From positions 1-53,354 of the forward strand of contig CANEVP010000009.1 in assembly GCA_947442475.1 (NCBI GenBank): a stretch of DNA of 53,354 bases, in the 5' to 3' direction. Under the pieces are notes generated by a model. It saw nothing but the letters and a program-made list of their open reading frames with translations, had not been told where the DNA came from and ran no database searches. Position numbers and translations under genes: made by a program. The stretch comes from Rickettsiales bacterium (GTDB lineage Bacteria; Pseudomonadota; Alphaproteobacteria; Rickettsiales; UBA1997). Shown here piece after piece: positions 39,515-48,804 of the stretch (positions are counted from its first letter, which is position 1; each line of letters begins with the position of its first letter).

Positions 39515-40471
39515 ATGTACGAAATACCTACAAATTTAGAAGAAGAAATTTTGCGTTTGAAACGCGAGCAAAATGCCGTGATTTTGGCGCATTATTATCA
39601 GGATTCCGAAATCCAAGATATTGCCGATTTTGTTGGCGATTCGCTTGATCTCTCACGCAAAGCCGCATCAACTGACGCTGACGTAATCGTATTTTGTGGC
39701 GTAAAATTTATGGCCGAAGTTGCCAAAATTTTGTCGCCTGCAAAAAAAGTTTTAATCCCTGATTTAAAAGCGGGATGCAGTTTGGAAGATTCTTGCCAAC
39801 CAATTCCATTTGCCCAATTTCGCAAAAAACACCCAAAAGCAATTGTCGTGACCTACATCAATTGCTCTGCTGATATCAAGGCTTTGTCGGATATTATTGT
39901 TACTTCAACTAACGCCAAAAAAATCATCGAGCAAATTCCTTTGACCCAAGAAATTATTTTCGCACCCGACCAACATTTGGGTCGCTATTTGATGAAAGAA
40001 ATTGGCCGCAAAATGATTTTGTGGAATGGTAGCTGTGTCGTTCACGAACAATTTAGTGAGAAAGAATTGGTGAAGTTGGTGGTAAATCATCCAACTGCTA
40101 AAGTTATTGCGCACCCAGAGTGCCCGGAAGCTTTGTTGGCGCGCGCCTATCACATTGGTTCAACCTCGTCTTTGTTGAAATTTGCCGAAGAAAATCAAGG
40201 CGGCGAATTCATCGTTTTGACCGAGCCGCATATTATTCATCAGATGAAGCGTTTGAATCCGACTGGAAAATTTTACGATTGCCCGTTTGTGGATCGGGCG
40301 GGATGTACTTTGTGTAATAATTGTCCATACATGCAGCTGAACACCTTAGAAAAGCTTTATTTGGTGATGAAATATGGCAATAAATCGGGTTTTGGTGGGG
40401 AATTGGTGATGGATGAAGAATTGCGATTAAGGGCAGAAGCACCGCTGCGCAAGATGTTGGAGATGTCTTAA
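39515..40471 (+). CDS. nadA: Quinolinate synthase
   Basis: 318 aa. NadA condenses iminoaspartate with dihydroxyacetone phosphate to quinolinate, using a [4Fe-4S] cluster. The expected Cys positions are present: C88 (KAGCSLEDSC), C174 (WNGSCVVHEQF) and the C264-x2-C267-x2-C270 cluster before PYMQLNTLEKLY. ILAHYYQDSEIQDIADFVGDS is the N-terminal signature. nadB, which would supply iminoaspartate, is not adjacent or elsewhere in the window; the sdhA-like gene has the covalent-FAD His and does not look like NadB. Confidence 0.95.
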   Translation: MYEIPTNLEEEILRLKREQNAVILAHYYQDSEIQDIADFVGDSLDLSRKAASTDADVIVFCGVKFMAEVAKILSPAKKVLIPDLKAGCSLEDSCQPIPFAQFRKKHPKAIVVTYINCSADIKALSDIIVTSTNAKKIIEQIPLTQEIIFAPDQHLGRYLMKEIGRKMILWNGSCVVHEQFSEKELVKLVVNHPTAKVIAHPECPEALLARAYHIGSTSSLLKFAEENQGGEFIVLTEPHIIHQMKRLNPTGKFYDCPFVDRAGCTLCNNCPYMQLNTLEKLYLVMKYGNKSGFGGELVMDEELRLRAEAPLRKMLEMS

Positions 40472-40494
40472 GATTACATCGAGCGTCGTTTACG

Positions 40495-40592
40495 ACGCAG
40501 GATGGGATTTGTAATCCCGTCCTCATGTTCATTTAAAATTTTAAAGTAAGGAAATGAATACGTGGACTGGGTTACAAACCCATTCCAGCAGA
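40495..40592. repeat. Palindromic repeat, intergenic (copy 2)
   Basis: The left arm, about 40,501-40,531 (GATGGGATTTGTAATCCC, then CATGTTCA), is complementary to the right arm, about 40,556-40,587 (GAATACGTGGACTGGGTT, then ACAAACCCATTCC). A loop of about 25 bases with AAAATTTTAAA lies between. It lies between the convergent nadA and rlmI-like genes and could end transcription both ways. Minus-strand translation gives VCNPVHVF and TGLQIPS, matching the copy in addA, but here a TAA in the loop breaks the frame. Confidence 0.8.
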
Positions 40593-40628
40593 GTTTTTAG
40601 CAGTGGTTTAGAGTGATAGTGTTTGTTT

Positions 40629-41819
40629 CTACTCTACCAAAAACGTAATCGATTTCAAATATTCACTTTCTTTCAAGGCCGGATTAATCGGGTGATCAAA
40701 GCCCGCACCTGAAGTGCGAATTAATTTCGCCTTACGATTAGCTTTGCGAAATCCATCATTGGCAGCTGCAAGCAAATCACTCAAAGTTGCGTTGTGCGAG
40801 CATGAAGTCAGCATCAAAATGCCATTTTTCTTCACCAATTTTGCCGAAAGTTTTACCAATTTTTCGTAACCTTTTAAGCCAACAAAAAAATCTTTTTTAG
40901 ATTTTACAAAAGCTGGTGGATCAAGCAGCACAATGTCAAACTCTCTTTCTTGAAATTGCGGGTTTTCCAAAACGTCGTAAACTTTGTCGCAAATAATTTC
41001 GCTATATTCGTCGAGATTATTTAGTGCCAAATTGGTTTTTAAATGTGCCAAAGCATCTTCCGAAGAATCAATAAAAGTCACAGATTTAGCGCCGTTTTTC
41101 AAAGCGTTAATACCAAATCCACCTTGATAACAAAAGGCGTCAAGCACGGTGCAATCTTTGGCGAGTGTGCCGATAAATTTACGATTTTCTCTTTGGTCGA
41201 AAAACCAGCCGGTCTTTTGGCCGCCTTTGACGTCAACTGAAAATTTTAAACCATTTTCTTCAATTTCAATTGCGTCGGCAATGTCGCCTTTGATGGTTTT
41301 GCTGTAAAGTTCCAAGCCTTCAAACTTTCTGCTTTCAACATCATTTCTAAAAAAAATCGCAGCTTTTGGAAAAAGTTTTTCTAGTGCGGCAATTAATAGT
41401 GGGGAAAGCTTTTCCATTCCGGCAGTTGAAATTTGGCAAGAGAAAATATCGCCAAAGCGGTCAACCACAAGGCCTGGTAAAAAATCAGCTTCCGAGTGAA
41501 CTAAGCGGTAAAAAGGTTTGTCGAAGAATTTTTCACGCAAAGCAAGAGCGTCAGAAATTCTTTCGATAAAAAAAGCCTCATCAATTTCTTGGCTTAAATC
41601 GTAAGTTAAAATGCGGGCCGCAATCAAGCTGTGTGAGTTGAAATAAGCGACTGCGAAATCATCATCTTTGTTAATTTGAACCGTAACAACTGAACCTTTT
41701 TCAAGGCCTTTTAGTGAGGGGAAATTTTCGATTTCGTTGGAGAAAATCCACGGATGGGCTTTGACGATTCTAAGTTCGTTGTGGCGTTTAATTTTTAATT
41801 TGGTGTTAGCGATTTTCAT
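40629..41819 (-). CDS. rlmI: 23S rRNA (cytosine) methyltransferase, RlmI-like
   Basis: 396 aa from the ATG at 41,819 (MKIANTKLKIKRHNE). An ATG at 41,852 would add 11 residues encoded by a palindromic repeat, so it is rejected. The N-terminal PUA domain holds HPWIFSNEI; FLPGLVVDRFGD and KTGWFFDQRENR are family blocks; the SAM loop is VLDAFCYQGGFGINAL, and LLDPPAF with TSCSHN form the catalytic region. RlmI makes m5C1962 in E. coli 23S rRNA; the exact base here is inferred. It converges on nadA. Confidence 0.87.
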   Translation of the reverse strand: MKIANTKLKIKRHNELRIVKAHPWIFSNEIENFPSLKGLEKGSVVTVQINKDDDFAVAYFNSHSLIAARILTYDLSQEIDEAFFIERISDALALREKFFDKPFYRLVHSEADFLPGLVVDRFGDIFSCQISTAGMEKLSPLLIAALEKLFPKAAIFFRNDVESRKFEGLELYSKTIKGDIADAIEIEENGLKFSVDVKGGQKTGWFFDQRENRKFIGTLAKDCTVLDAFCYQGGFGINALKNGAKSVTFIDSSEDALAHLKTNLALNNLDEYSEIICDKVYDVLENPQFQEREFDIVLLDPPAFVKSKKDFFVGLKGYEKLVKLSAKLVKKNGILMLTSCSHNATLSDLLAAANDGFRKANRKAKLIRTSGAGFDHPINPALKESEYLKSITFLVE

Positions 41820-41841
41820 GTTTTGTAAGAGATTAAAAAAA

Positions 41842-41925
41842 CTCGGTGTCATTCTGAGCCTGTCGAAGCATGTTTCGTGATGCGAAACTTAAAACATGCT
41901 TCGACAGGCTCAGCATGACACCGAG
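41842..41925. repeat. Long near-perfect inverted repeat (REP-like unit)
   Basis: The arm CTCGGTGTCATTCTGAGCC with TGTCGAAGCATGTTT (about 41,842-41,875) is mirrored by AAACATGCTTCGACAGGCT with CAGCATGACACCGAG (about 41,891-41,924), with one mismatch. A second small stem, GTTTCG/CGAAAC, sits in the loop. It lies between the GST and rlmI-like genes, both on the minus strand. The CTGAGCCTGTCGAAG core resembles intergenic palindromes I recall from many unrelated bacteria. Confidence 0.85.
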
Positions 41926-41957
41926 TCGGGATGTTGAAATTATGAATTGCGAACTAT

Positions 41958-42629
41958 CTACAAGCTAAAGCTCATCGTCAACAGGTGAGATTTTTTTCTT
42001 TCAAGTAAGCCTTTGAATAAGCTTTCATAATCATCTGGAAGTGCTTTGTGCAAAGATCCGCGGGCAACTACGCTTTCAACGTAAGTTGCGGCAGTTTTGT
42101 AAAGATCGAAAATTTCTAAAGTAAATTTATTGTCGATGAAGGTCAGCGGCTTGAAGGCTGAAGCCATACAAGCATCTACCAGTGAAAATTTTTCGCCGTC
42201 AAAATAAGGGCTGAATTTCAAATGCTTGTCGATGGCGGCAAGGCGAGTGACTATTTCAACTTTTTTCAAATCAAATTCTTCCTGATTTTGAGAGAAAATC
42301 ATGCCTAGAGTTGCGGAAGTGATGCCATTGGCAACTTCCATCCAACCGCGATGCCAACCTTTTATCAAAGCATCTTTTGGGTGCAGAGGATTTTCTGGGA
42401 AAGCATCTTCCAAATATTCACAAATGGCGATTGATTCAAAAAGCGGTTTATCGCCAACGTAAAGCAAAGGCACTTTGCCAAGAGGTGCGTCTTTTACAAA
42501 CCAATCTGGCTTTGTCGCCAGAGAGATGTCTTGCTTTTCGTAGGGGATATTTTTTTCGATCAAAACCATTTCAACGCGGTGGCCGTAAGGAGATAGTTTT
42601 GAAGTGATTAGCTTTATTGGATCAGACAT
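41958..42629 (-). CDS. Glutathione S-transferase family protein, SspA-like
   Basis: 223 aa from the ATG at 42,629 (MSDPIKLITSK). The frame stays open upstream through a repeat and a second potential start at 42,731, which is rejected as it runs into glyA. The thioredoxin-fold N-terminal domain has SPYGHRVEMVL at the glutathione site, PLGKVPLL with the cis-Pro, and FESIAICEYLEDAFP. The helical C-terminal domain has FSLVDACMASAF. It may be a true GST or an RNA-polymerase-associated SspA relative; sequence alone does not decide. Confidence 0.82.
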   Translation of the reverse strand: MSDPIKLITSKLSPYGHRVEMVLIEKNIPYEKQDISLATKPDWFVKDAPLGKVPLLYVGDKPLFESIAICEYLEDAFPENPLHPKDALIKGWHRGWMEVANGITSATLGMIFSQNQEEFDLKKVEIVTRLAAIDKHLKFSPYFDGEKFSLVDACMASAFKPLTFIDNKFTLEIFDLYKTAATYVESVVARGSLHKALPDDYESLFKGLLERKKSHLLTMSFSL

Positions 42630-42649
42630 TTTTGAAATTAAAGTTGTTA

Positions 42650-42705
42650 CTACTGGGGTTCCCCACGAAGGTGGGGCGCGTTGCCGCAGGCCAAATTTAG
42701 TAGAT
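42650..42705. repeat. Intergenic hairpin repeat between GST and glyA
   Basis: CTACTGGGGTTCCCCACG and GGTGGGGCGCGTTGCCGC are closed by CTACT / AGTAG ends. GGGGTTCCCCAC and GGTGGGGCG match the element at 11,830-11,866 in reverse orientation. It overlaps the last codons of no confirmed gene; the glyA stop is at 42,697. Confidence 0.5.
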
Positions 42706-43965
42706 TGGGAATTCTTTGCAAAGGGTTGCAACTTCCGCCTTCATCTTCGTTTCCAAAGCGCGATTTCCTTCTTCGCCATTTTTCACGAAGCCTTCGAGGC
42801 AATCGCAAATCATGTTGCCGATTCTTTCAAACTCTTTCTCTTTAAAGCCGCGGGTAGTTCCTGCAGCTGTGCCAAAACGAAGACCCGAAGTTACGAAAGG
42901 TGAGCGCGGATCATTTGGAATCGCATTTTTGTTGCAGGTGAGGCCGGCGCGTTCCAAAACTTTTTCAGCTTCTTTGCCGGTTAGCGTTTCAAGCGGCGTC
43001 AAATCAACAACCATCAAGTGGCAATCCGTGCCGCCTGTCGTGATTTTTAGGCCGCGTTTCATCAAAACTTCTGACAAAACTTTGGCATTGGTAACAATTT
43101 GTTTTGCGTAAATTTTAAATTCAGGACGCAAAGCTTCGGCAAACGCAACCGCTTTAGCAGCGATTACATGCATTAATGGCCCACCTTGAAGACCAGGAAA
43201 AACTGCAGAATTAATTTTTTTGGCTAGCTCTTCGTTATTTGTTAAAATCACACCACCACGAGGGCCGCGTAAAGTTTTGTGAGTTGTTGAAGTGACAATG
43301 TCAGCAACACCAATTGGCGATGGATAAAGGCCAGCAGCAACAAGCCCTGCAACGTGAGCCATATCAACCATCAAAAGTGCGCCGATTTCGTCAGCAACTT
43401 TTCTAAAGCGTGACCAATCAACAATGCGTGGGTAAGAAGAAATGCCTGCGACAATTAATTTTGGTTTATGTTCGCGCGCCAAGCTTTCCATTTGATCGTA
43501 GTCGATCAAGCCGTCATCCAAACGAATGCCGTACTGAACTGATTTAAACCACATGCCTGAAATTGTGCGTTGTGCGCCGTGAGTTAAGTGTCCACCAGCA
43601 GCCAATGACATTCCCATGATGGTGTCGCCCGGTTGAAGGGTGGCGAGATAAACTGCTAAATTCGCAGAAGCGCCCGAGTGCGGTTGCACGTTAGCAAAGC
43701 TTGCGCCGAAAAGTTTGCACAGGCGATCAATTGCTGATTGCTCGATTTCATCAGAAAATTCACAGCCGCCGTAATATCTTTTTGCTGGATAACCTTCAGC
43801 ATATTTGTTGGTAAATACCGAGCCTTGCGCTTCAAGAACGGCGCGGCTTACGATATTTTCAGAAGCGATTAATTCGATTTGATATTTTTGACGATCGGTT
43901 TCTTTTTCAATGGAAGCGAAAATTTCTGGATCGGAGTTTTTGAGGTCAGATTTGAAGAAGGTCAT
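42697..43965 (-). CDS. glyA: Serine hydroxymethyltransferase
   Basis: 422 aa, full length. It interconverts serine and glycine and feeds one-carbon units to tetrahydrofolate. The PLP lysine is K230 in [54 protein letters not shown] and [14 protein letters not shown] are present. It starts 29 bases after the sppA-like gene on the same strand, so it may be the distal gene of a leuC-MFS-sppA-glyA run. Serine supply is of interest because serA in this window is broken. Confidence 0.96.
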   Translation of the reverse strand: MTFFKSDLKNSDPEIFASIEKETDRQKYQIELIASENIVSRAVLEAQGSVFTNKYAEGYPAKRYYGGCEFSDEIEQSAIDRLCKLFGASFANVQPHSGASANLAVYLATLQPGDTIMGMSLAAGGHLTHGAQRTISGMWFKSVQYGIRLDDGLIDYDQMESLAREHKPKLIVAGISSYPRIVDWSRFRKVADEIGALLMVDMAHVAGLVAAGLYPSPIGVADIVTSTTHKTLRGPRGGVILTNNEELAKKINSAVFPGLQGGPLMHVIAAKAVAFAEALRPEFKIYAKQIVTNAKVLSEVLMKRGLKITTGGTDCHLMVVDLTPLETLTGKEAEKVLERAGLTCNKNAIPNDPRSPFVTSGLRFGTAAGTTRGFKEKEFERIGNMICDCLEGFVKNGEEGNRALETKMKAEVATLCKEFPIY

Positions 43966-43994
43966 GGTCTGTTTAATTTTATTTTGAGAGGAGA

Positions 43995-44849
43995 TTAAAG
44001 TCCGAATTTGTTAAAACTAATTCGTTCTTCAACCTTGTTGAGTAAGCTGTCGGTAAAGTTCGACTTTTCTGAGAAGAAACTTTTTAGCAATCCTTTTTTT
44101 GCAGTGATTTGTTTCAGTTCAACTTTAGAGCCGAACTTTTCTTTCATTTTGCTGCGCATGTCGCACACGCCGTCAATCAAGCCAAGCTCGAGAGATTTTT
44201 TGCCTGACCAAAAAGCGCCGGTAAATAATTTTTCTTCCGATTCTTTTAATTTGCCCGTGCGTCGCAAGCGCACTAAATCTTTGAAATTTTCAAAAATATC
44301 GCGCTGACAATCTTTTAAAATTTCGACATTTTCTTCTTGTTCGGGCATGAATGGATCGAGAATCGCTTTGTTTTTTCCTTCTGTGTAAACGCGTCGATCG
44401 ACGCCGATTTTTTTGATTAAATCGACAAAACCAAAGCCTGAAAAAATCACGCCAATTGAGCCCAAAATTGACGAATTGTGGGCGTAAACTTCATCTCCCG
44501 ATAAAAGCAGCCAGTAGCCGCCAGACGCCGCAACATCTTGGGCAAAAGTGTAAACTGGAATTTTTTTCTCCTCAGAAAGTTCGCGAACGTAATTATAAAT
44601 TAGTTCGGATTGAACTGGTGAGCCTCCGGGAGAATTAACTGCAAGCGCTACCGCTTTAACTTTTTTCACTTCAAAAGCACGTTTTAAAAGAGGTGCGACA
44701 TTTTCAAAATTTAACCCTGAAGATAATTTTGAATCTTTGCCGATGACACCGTGCAAATTAACGCAAGCGACAACCGGTTCGCTTTTGCAGCGAAAAAGTT
44801 TTTTTAAAAATTTGCGTGTAGGGCAGTTAGAAGTCTGACAATTGCTCAT
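43995..44849 (-). CDS. S49 family serine peptidase, SppA-like
   Basis: 284 aa, the short SppA/SohB type. The nucleophile Ser sits in [10 protein letters not shown], and [13 protein letters not shown] and [15 protein letters not shown] are S49 blocks. The general-base Lys is expected in the latter half; it cannot be fixed by eye. The N-terminus ([21 protein letters not shown]) has no hydrophobic anchor long enough for a transmembrane helix, which is unusual for SppA and may mean a soluble or peripheral form. It overlaps the upstream MFS gene by 23 bases. Confidence 0.85.
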   Translation of the reverse strand: MSNCQTSNCPTRKFLKKLFRCKSEPVVACVNLHGVIGKDSKLSSGLNFENVAPLLKRAFEVKKVKAVALAVNSPGGSPVQSELIYNYVRELSEEKKIPVYTFAQDVAASGGYWLLLSGDEVYAHNSSILGSIGVIFSGFGFVDLIKKIGVDRRVYTEGKNKAILDPFMPEQEENVEILKDCQRDIFENFKDLVRLRRTGKLKESEEKLFTGAFWSGKKSLELGLIDGVCDMRSKMKEKFGSKVELKQITAKKGLLKSFFSEKSNFTDSLLNKVEERISFNKFGL

Positions 44850-46161
44850 TTTGGTGTTTGTTAAAAATTGAAAAATCTTCTGATTTGAATTCTTTTCTGA
44901 GGAATTTTTTAGTGTAATTGATGCAGCAAAAAGTCAGAAAGAAAGTCAAAATTGACATTACCGAAATCCACAATCCATATGGTCCAAACATTTTCATTAA
45001 AGCGCCTGTGGTGAAGAGGCCGCAGATATTTCCAATCAAACTAAATCTGGTAAAAGCGCTGTTTACGGCGAGACGTTGCGTTGGTTTGTATTTTTCATTA
45101 ATCAAAACAACTGCAGGTAATTTTATGCAGGCAAGGGCGCCGAAAAGTAAAAATAATAAGAGGGGAATTTTGGCAGAATCTTGCACCGCAAAAAGAGCGT
45201 AAGCGCATATCAAAGAAAGAACCGCAGCGCTAATCATCATGAATCTGCGATTTAAAATATTGGCGAGATATCCCGCTGGGATGTAGAAAACCGTGCCAAA
45301 AAGTAGCACCGACAAAAGCAGCGAGGCTTCATCTTTGGGCATGCCGATTTTAATGCCGTAAATAATTAAAAAGGCACTGGATGACGACATGGCAAAGCTT
45401 GTCGAAAAAGCGGCGAGCATGATTTTTGGTGAGTTTTTAATGTAGCGCCAAACCCCAATTGATTTTTCTTCGCGAACCGCAGCGTCAACTGTTCTGAGTC
45501 GCTCTAGTGGAGCAACTGAGGCTAAGAAAAATCCGCTGGCAAGTGCAAAGGAAGCGAAGCTGTCAGAGGTTTGAAAAACTTTTAAAATGACTGGTCCCAA
45601 GCTATTGCCAATGGCGACCAACATAGTACCAAAAGAAATCACCATGGCGCGAATATGAGTTGGAGCAAGATCAATCATGATGGTGCCGCGAGTAACGCCA
45701 CAAATAAAGAAAGAAGTTCCGATGCAAAAAACCATCGCCAGCCAGAAGAAATATCCCAGATACCAGTAAAGAGCCAGCGAACAAACTGCTGAAAGAATTG
45801 AGCCAAAATAAATGCTGTTGATCATTCCGGCCTTGCGTCCCATTGAGGGCAAGAAGCGTGAAAATATTACGCCAGCGCCAATTTGAGTGGCGGCAGAAAT
45901 CGACATTAAAACTTCATTTTTAACATTGGCTTCAAGTTTGAGTGCAATCATCACCATTAAAATTCCGTAGCCAATTGCGGAAAGAAACATCGCCGCAAAA
46001 ATTGCTGCAAAATCTTTAACAAGGCCGACGCTCCATTGAAATTCTTGATCGTCGGAAACTTTTTGACTTGATTTCAAAGGCAATGCGGAAAAGCCAGAAG
46101 AGCCTGTAACGTCGTAGTTACGAGAAGTTGGCTCTTGCTTAGAACGAAAGAAAAAAAGCAT
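44827..46161 (-). CDS. Major facilitator superfamily transporter
   Basis: 444 aa with about 12 hydrophobic segments from residue 48 on (AAIFAAMFLSAIGYGILMVMI first). GRKAGMI after helix 2 is an MFS motif A-like loop, and RGTIMIDLAPTHIRAMVISFGT follows the central region. The 45-residue N-terminal tail is polar. The substrate is unknown; a metabolite or drug exporter is as likely as an importer. It lies 12 bases after leuC. Confidence 0.85.
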   Translation of the reverse strand: MLFFFRSKQEPTSRNYDVTGSSGFSALPLKSSQKVSDDQEFQWSVGLVKDFAAIFAAMFLSAIGYGILMVMIALKLEANVKNEVLMSISAATQIGAGVIFSRFLPSMGRKAGMINSIYFGSILSAVCSLALYWYLGYFFWLAMVFCIGTSFFICGVTRGTIMIDLAPTHIRAMVISFGTMLVAIGNSLGPVILKVFQTSDSFASFALASGFFLASVAPLERLRTVDAAVREEKSIGVWRYIKNSPKIMLAAFSTSFAMSSSSAFLIIYGIKIGMPKDEASLLLSVLLFGTVFYIPAGYLANILNRRFMMISAAVLSLICAYALFAVQDSAKIPLLLFLLFGALACIKLPAVVLINEKYKPTQRLAVNSAFTRFSLIGNICGLFTTGALMKMFGPYGLWISVMSILTFFLTFCCINYTKKFLRKEFKSEDFSIFNKHQNEQLSDF

Positions 46162-46173
46162 CTCATTTTCTAA

Positions 46174-47580
46174 TTAGAATTTACGCACATCAACTAAATG
46201 TCCGGCAACTGCAGCAGCTGCAGCCATAGCTGGGCTCAAAAGGTGAGTTCTGCCACCGCGACCTTGGCGACCTTCGAAATTGCGATTTGAAGTTGAAGCA
46301 CAGCGTTCGCCAAATTCCAATTTGTCAGCATTCATCGCCAAACACATTGAGCATCCCGGTTCTCGCCATTCAAAGCCTGAGGCGATGAAAATTTTATCTA
46401 AGCCTTCTTTTTCGGCTTGTTCTTTTACCAAACCAGATCCTGGAACAACCATTGCTAGTTTGATGTTGGCGGCGATTTTTCTGCCGTCTAAAATTTTTGC
46501 TGCAGCGCGAAAGTCTTCGATGCGGCCGTTAGTGCAAGAGCCGATGAAAACTTTGTCGATGGAAATTTCTTCAAGCGGAGTTCCTGCGATTAAACCCATG
46601 TATTTGAGTGATCTTTTTACTGCTTCTTGTTTGCCTTGGTCAGCGAAGCTTTCAGGGAAAGGAACTTTGTCGGTGATTGGCAAAGCATCTTCCGGGCTGG
46701 TTCCCCAAGTAACTTGTGGTGCGATGTCAGCGGCGTTTAAGTGAAGTTTTTTGTCATATTTTGCGCCAGCGTCAGAAGTTAAAGACTCCCAATATTTCAC
46801 TGCTTTGTCGAAATCACGTGGCGCCATTGGGCGACCTTTTAGGTAAGCGTAAGTAGTTTCGTCGGGTGCAATCAAACCAGCGCGAGCGCCGGCTTCAATT
46901 GACATGTTGCACACGGTCATGCGGCCTTCCATGGAAAGTGATTTGATGGCATCTCCCGCATATTCAATGACGCAACCAGTGGCGCCCGCAGTGCCAATTT
47001 TGCCAATTACGGCAAGAGTAATGTCTTTTGCTGTAACGCCCGCGCCAAGCTTGCCGTCAACTTTTACTAAAAAGTTTTTTGCGGGGCTTTGGATCAAGGT
47101 TTGCGTTGCCAAAACATGTTCAACTTCAGATGTGCCGATGCCAAAAGCTAGTGCGCCAAAAGCGCCGTGAGTTGAAGTGTGGCTATCGCCGCAAACAATC
47201 ACCATGCCTGGTTGGGTAAGACCTTGTTCAGGGCCAACAATGTGAACCACGCCCTGTTTTTTGTCGTCTAAATCAAAATATTTAATGCCGAATTCGCGGC
47301 AGTTATTTTCTAAAGTTTCAACTTGAATGCGTGAGGTGGCGTCTTTGATACCGTGAGTTCCGTTGCTGCGGTCAGCGGTTGTGGTTGGCACATTGTGGTC
47401 GGCTACAGCTAAATGTGCTTCAGGACGACGTGGTTTTCTGCCAGTCATGCGTAAACCTTCAAAAGCTTGCGGAGAAGTTACTTCGTGAATCAGCTGGCGA
47501 TCAACGTAAATCGCGCTCGAAGAGCCGTCATCGTAAACTAAATGCGAGTCCCAAATTTTGTCGTAGAGAGTTTTAGCCAT
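46174..47580 (-). CDS. leuC: 3-isopropylmalate dehydratase large subunit
   Basis: 468 aa, full length. LeuC with LeuD isomerises 2- to 3-isopropylmalate in leucine synthesis. The three [4Fe-4S] ligand cysteines are seen: one in FIGSCTNGR (about 350) and two in GCSMCLAMN (about 410). [21 protein letters not shown] and [18 protein letters not shown] are conserved. leuD is not downstream; an MFS transporter takes that place, so the small subunit must be elsewhere. Confidence 0.95.
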   Translation of the reverse strand: MAKTLYDKIWDSHLVYDDGSSSAIYVDRQLIHEVTSPQAFEGLRMTGRKPRRPEAHLAVADHNVPTTTADRSNGTHGIKDATSRIQVETLENNCREFGIKYFDLDDKKQGVVHIVGPEQGLTQPGMVIVCGDSHTSTHGAFGALAFGIGTSEVEHVLATQTLIQSPAKNFLVKVDGKLGAGVTAKDITLAVIGKIGTAGATGCVIEYAGDAIKSLSMEGRMTVCNMSIEAGARAGLIAPDETTYAYLKGRPMAPRDFDKAVKYWESLTSDAGAKYDKKLHLNAADIAPQVTWGTSPEDALPITDKVPFPESFADQGKQEAVKRSLKYMGLIAGTPLEEISIDKVFIGSCTNGRIEDFRAAAKILDGRKIAANIKLAMVVPGSGLVKEQAEKEGLDKIFIASGFEWREPGCSMCLAMNADKLEFGERCASTSNRNFEGRQGRGGRTHLLSPAMAAAAAVAGHLVDVRKF

Positions 47581-47686
47581 GTTTTTTTATGAAATTTTTT
47601 TGGAAAAAAATGTGTGAGGAAGGAATTGCGGATGATCGAAAATCATTTCTTAAATTCAAGCTGGCAATGTGAATTTGTTTGACAGT

Positions 47687-47717
47687 TAGGCGCACCCGAT
47701 ATTTTTTTGTGCGCCTA
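47687..47717. repeat. 9-bp inverted repeat between leuC and the charged unknown gene
   Basis: TAGGCGCAC (47,687-47,695) and GTGCGCCTA (47,709-47,717) flank a T-rich 13-base loop. It lies in the 171-bp divergent gap between leuC and the gene at 47,752, 34 bases before that ATG, with a TTGACA-like hexamer just upstream at 47,679. It could be an operator or a leader hairpin; there is no direct evidence for either. Confidence 0.55.
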
Positions 47718-47751
47718 CAAATTTTGATAAATTTTAAACTACTCAAACGTC

Positions 47752-48804
47752 ATGAAAGCAGCAGATAATAAATCTAATAACACAACAGTCGGACAAACTG
47801 AAGAAGAGAAAAAGAAAGATCAGGAAAACCTTGATAAAAAAGAAGATGGAAAAGACACTAGTGCTGGATCAACTTCGCAATCAGAAAAAGATCAAAAAGA
47901 GAAGGAAAAGGATAAAAAAATTGGCGGTCCAATCGGGGCTGTAATTGATGTAGCTGTTGCAGCTGTAAAGCTTGTAAATGCTGCTCTAAAAGCGGTCACC
48001 TCTGCCATAAACGCTTTTTCTAATATGTTAAGTGGTAAGTCGGGAGGTGGTCAATCTGGTCCGAAGGATGATGAAGGCGAAGAGCAGAAAAATGAAGAAG
48101 GAAAAGAAGAAACTACCTTGATGGAATTCCTGGAAAATTTATTTGGAAAAAAAGCGCAAAAAAATTCTAAAGGAGACGTTAAAGATAAGAAAAGTGATTC
48201 ATCAGTTCAACAATCAGTTCAACAATCAGAACAAAAATCAGGCCCACAATTCTCTTCAGAAATAACGAGTCAGATAGAAGGCATGATGAAAGATGCGCAA
48301 GAATTTATGCTAAGTCGCTCGCAACAAGATGAAAAAAATCCTGCAAATAAAGCAGAAGTTGGGGTTAACGAAGTTGAGGAATCTTCGACTAAGTCGAAAT
48401 CTACTGATCCAAAAGGTCTGGAAGGCAATCAGGTTGAAGAAGAAAAAAATCCTTTAATTAGTGCGTTGCAGAAAATGGTTGATGCGGTTGCTGGTACCAA
48501 AGATCCAGAATTAATGAAGCAGTGCCAAGGAATTTTGGAAGGGGTTAATAAAGAAAATCCTGAGCTAAATGATGTTACTAAAGGCTTATCAAAAACATTA
48601 GATACAATTGAAAAAGAGTCATCAGAAGAAAAAAATCCAATGAATTCTGCGATAAAAGATGCTTCTAGTGTTCTCGATACTTTAAAAAACAGTGAAAGCA
48701 TGAAACCTACTAGTGTGACGGAAGAAGATGATAGAAATAGAAATCAAGGTCCGGCGATAAGTTTTTCACGAGGTGGTGAAAAGCAAAGTGGTGGTGGTCG
48801 CTAA
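47752..48804 (+). CDS. Highly charged hypothetical protein with one hydrophobic helix
   Basis: 350 aa, family not recognised. The first 55 residues are Lys/Glu/Asp/Ser-rich with no signal peptide. Residues about 57-95 form an Ala/Val/Gly-rich amphipathic or membrane-capable stretch (GGPIGAVIDVAVAAVKLV, then ALKAVTSAINAFSNML). The rest is disordered and charged, with a Gln-Ser repeat (VQQSVQQSEQKS) and two short helical units around EEKNPLISALQKMVDAVAG and EEKNPMNSAIKDASSVLD that look related. It ends SGGGR. The stop overlaps the ymdB ATG (TAATG), so it is translated ahead of ymdB. Effector or membrane-active roles are guesses. Confidence 0.65.
   Translation: MKAADNKSNNTTVGQTEEEKKKDQENLDKKEDGKDTSAGSTSQSEKDQKEKEKDKKIGGPIGAVIDVAVAAVKLVNAALKAVTSAINAFSNMLSGKSGGGQSGPKDDEGEEQKNEEGKEETTLMEFLENLFGKKAQKNSKGDVKDKKSDSSVQQSVQQSEQKSGPQFSSEITSQIEGMMKDAQEFMLSRSQQDEKNPANKAEVGVNEVEESSTKSKSTDPKGLEGNQVEEEKNPLISALQKMVDAVAGTKDPELMKQCQGILEGVNKENPELNDVTKGLSKTLDTIEKESSEEKNPMNSAIKDASSVLDTLKNSESMKPTSVTEEDDRNRNQGPAISFSRGGEKQSGGGR

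Noticed and set aside
41820-41852. Upstream ATG for the rlmI-like gene
   Set aside because: Its first codons are encoded by the palindromic repeat; the ATG at 41,819 fits the family start.
42630-42731. N-terminal extension of the GST gene
   Set aside because: It is encoded by repeat sequence and overlaps the glyA end; MSDPIKL at 42,629 is the natural start.
47631-47681. 16-codon leader peptide upstream of the charged unknown gene
   Set aside because: It contains only one Trp and one Cys, no run of a regulatory amino acid, and no attenuator pair with leuC, which lies on the other strand.
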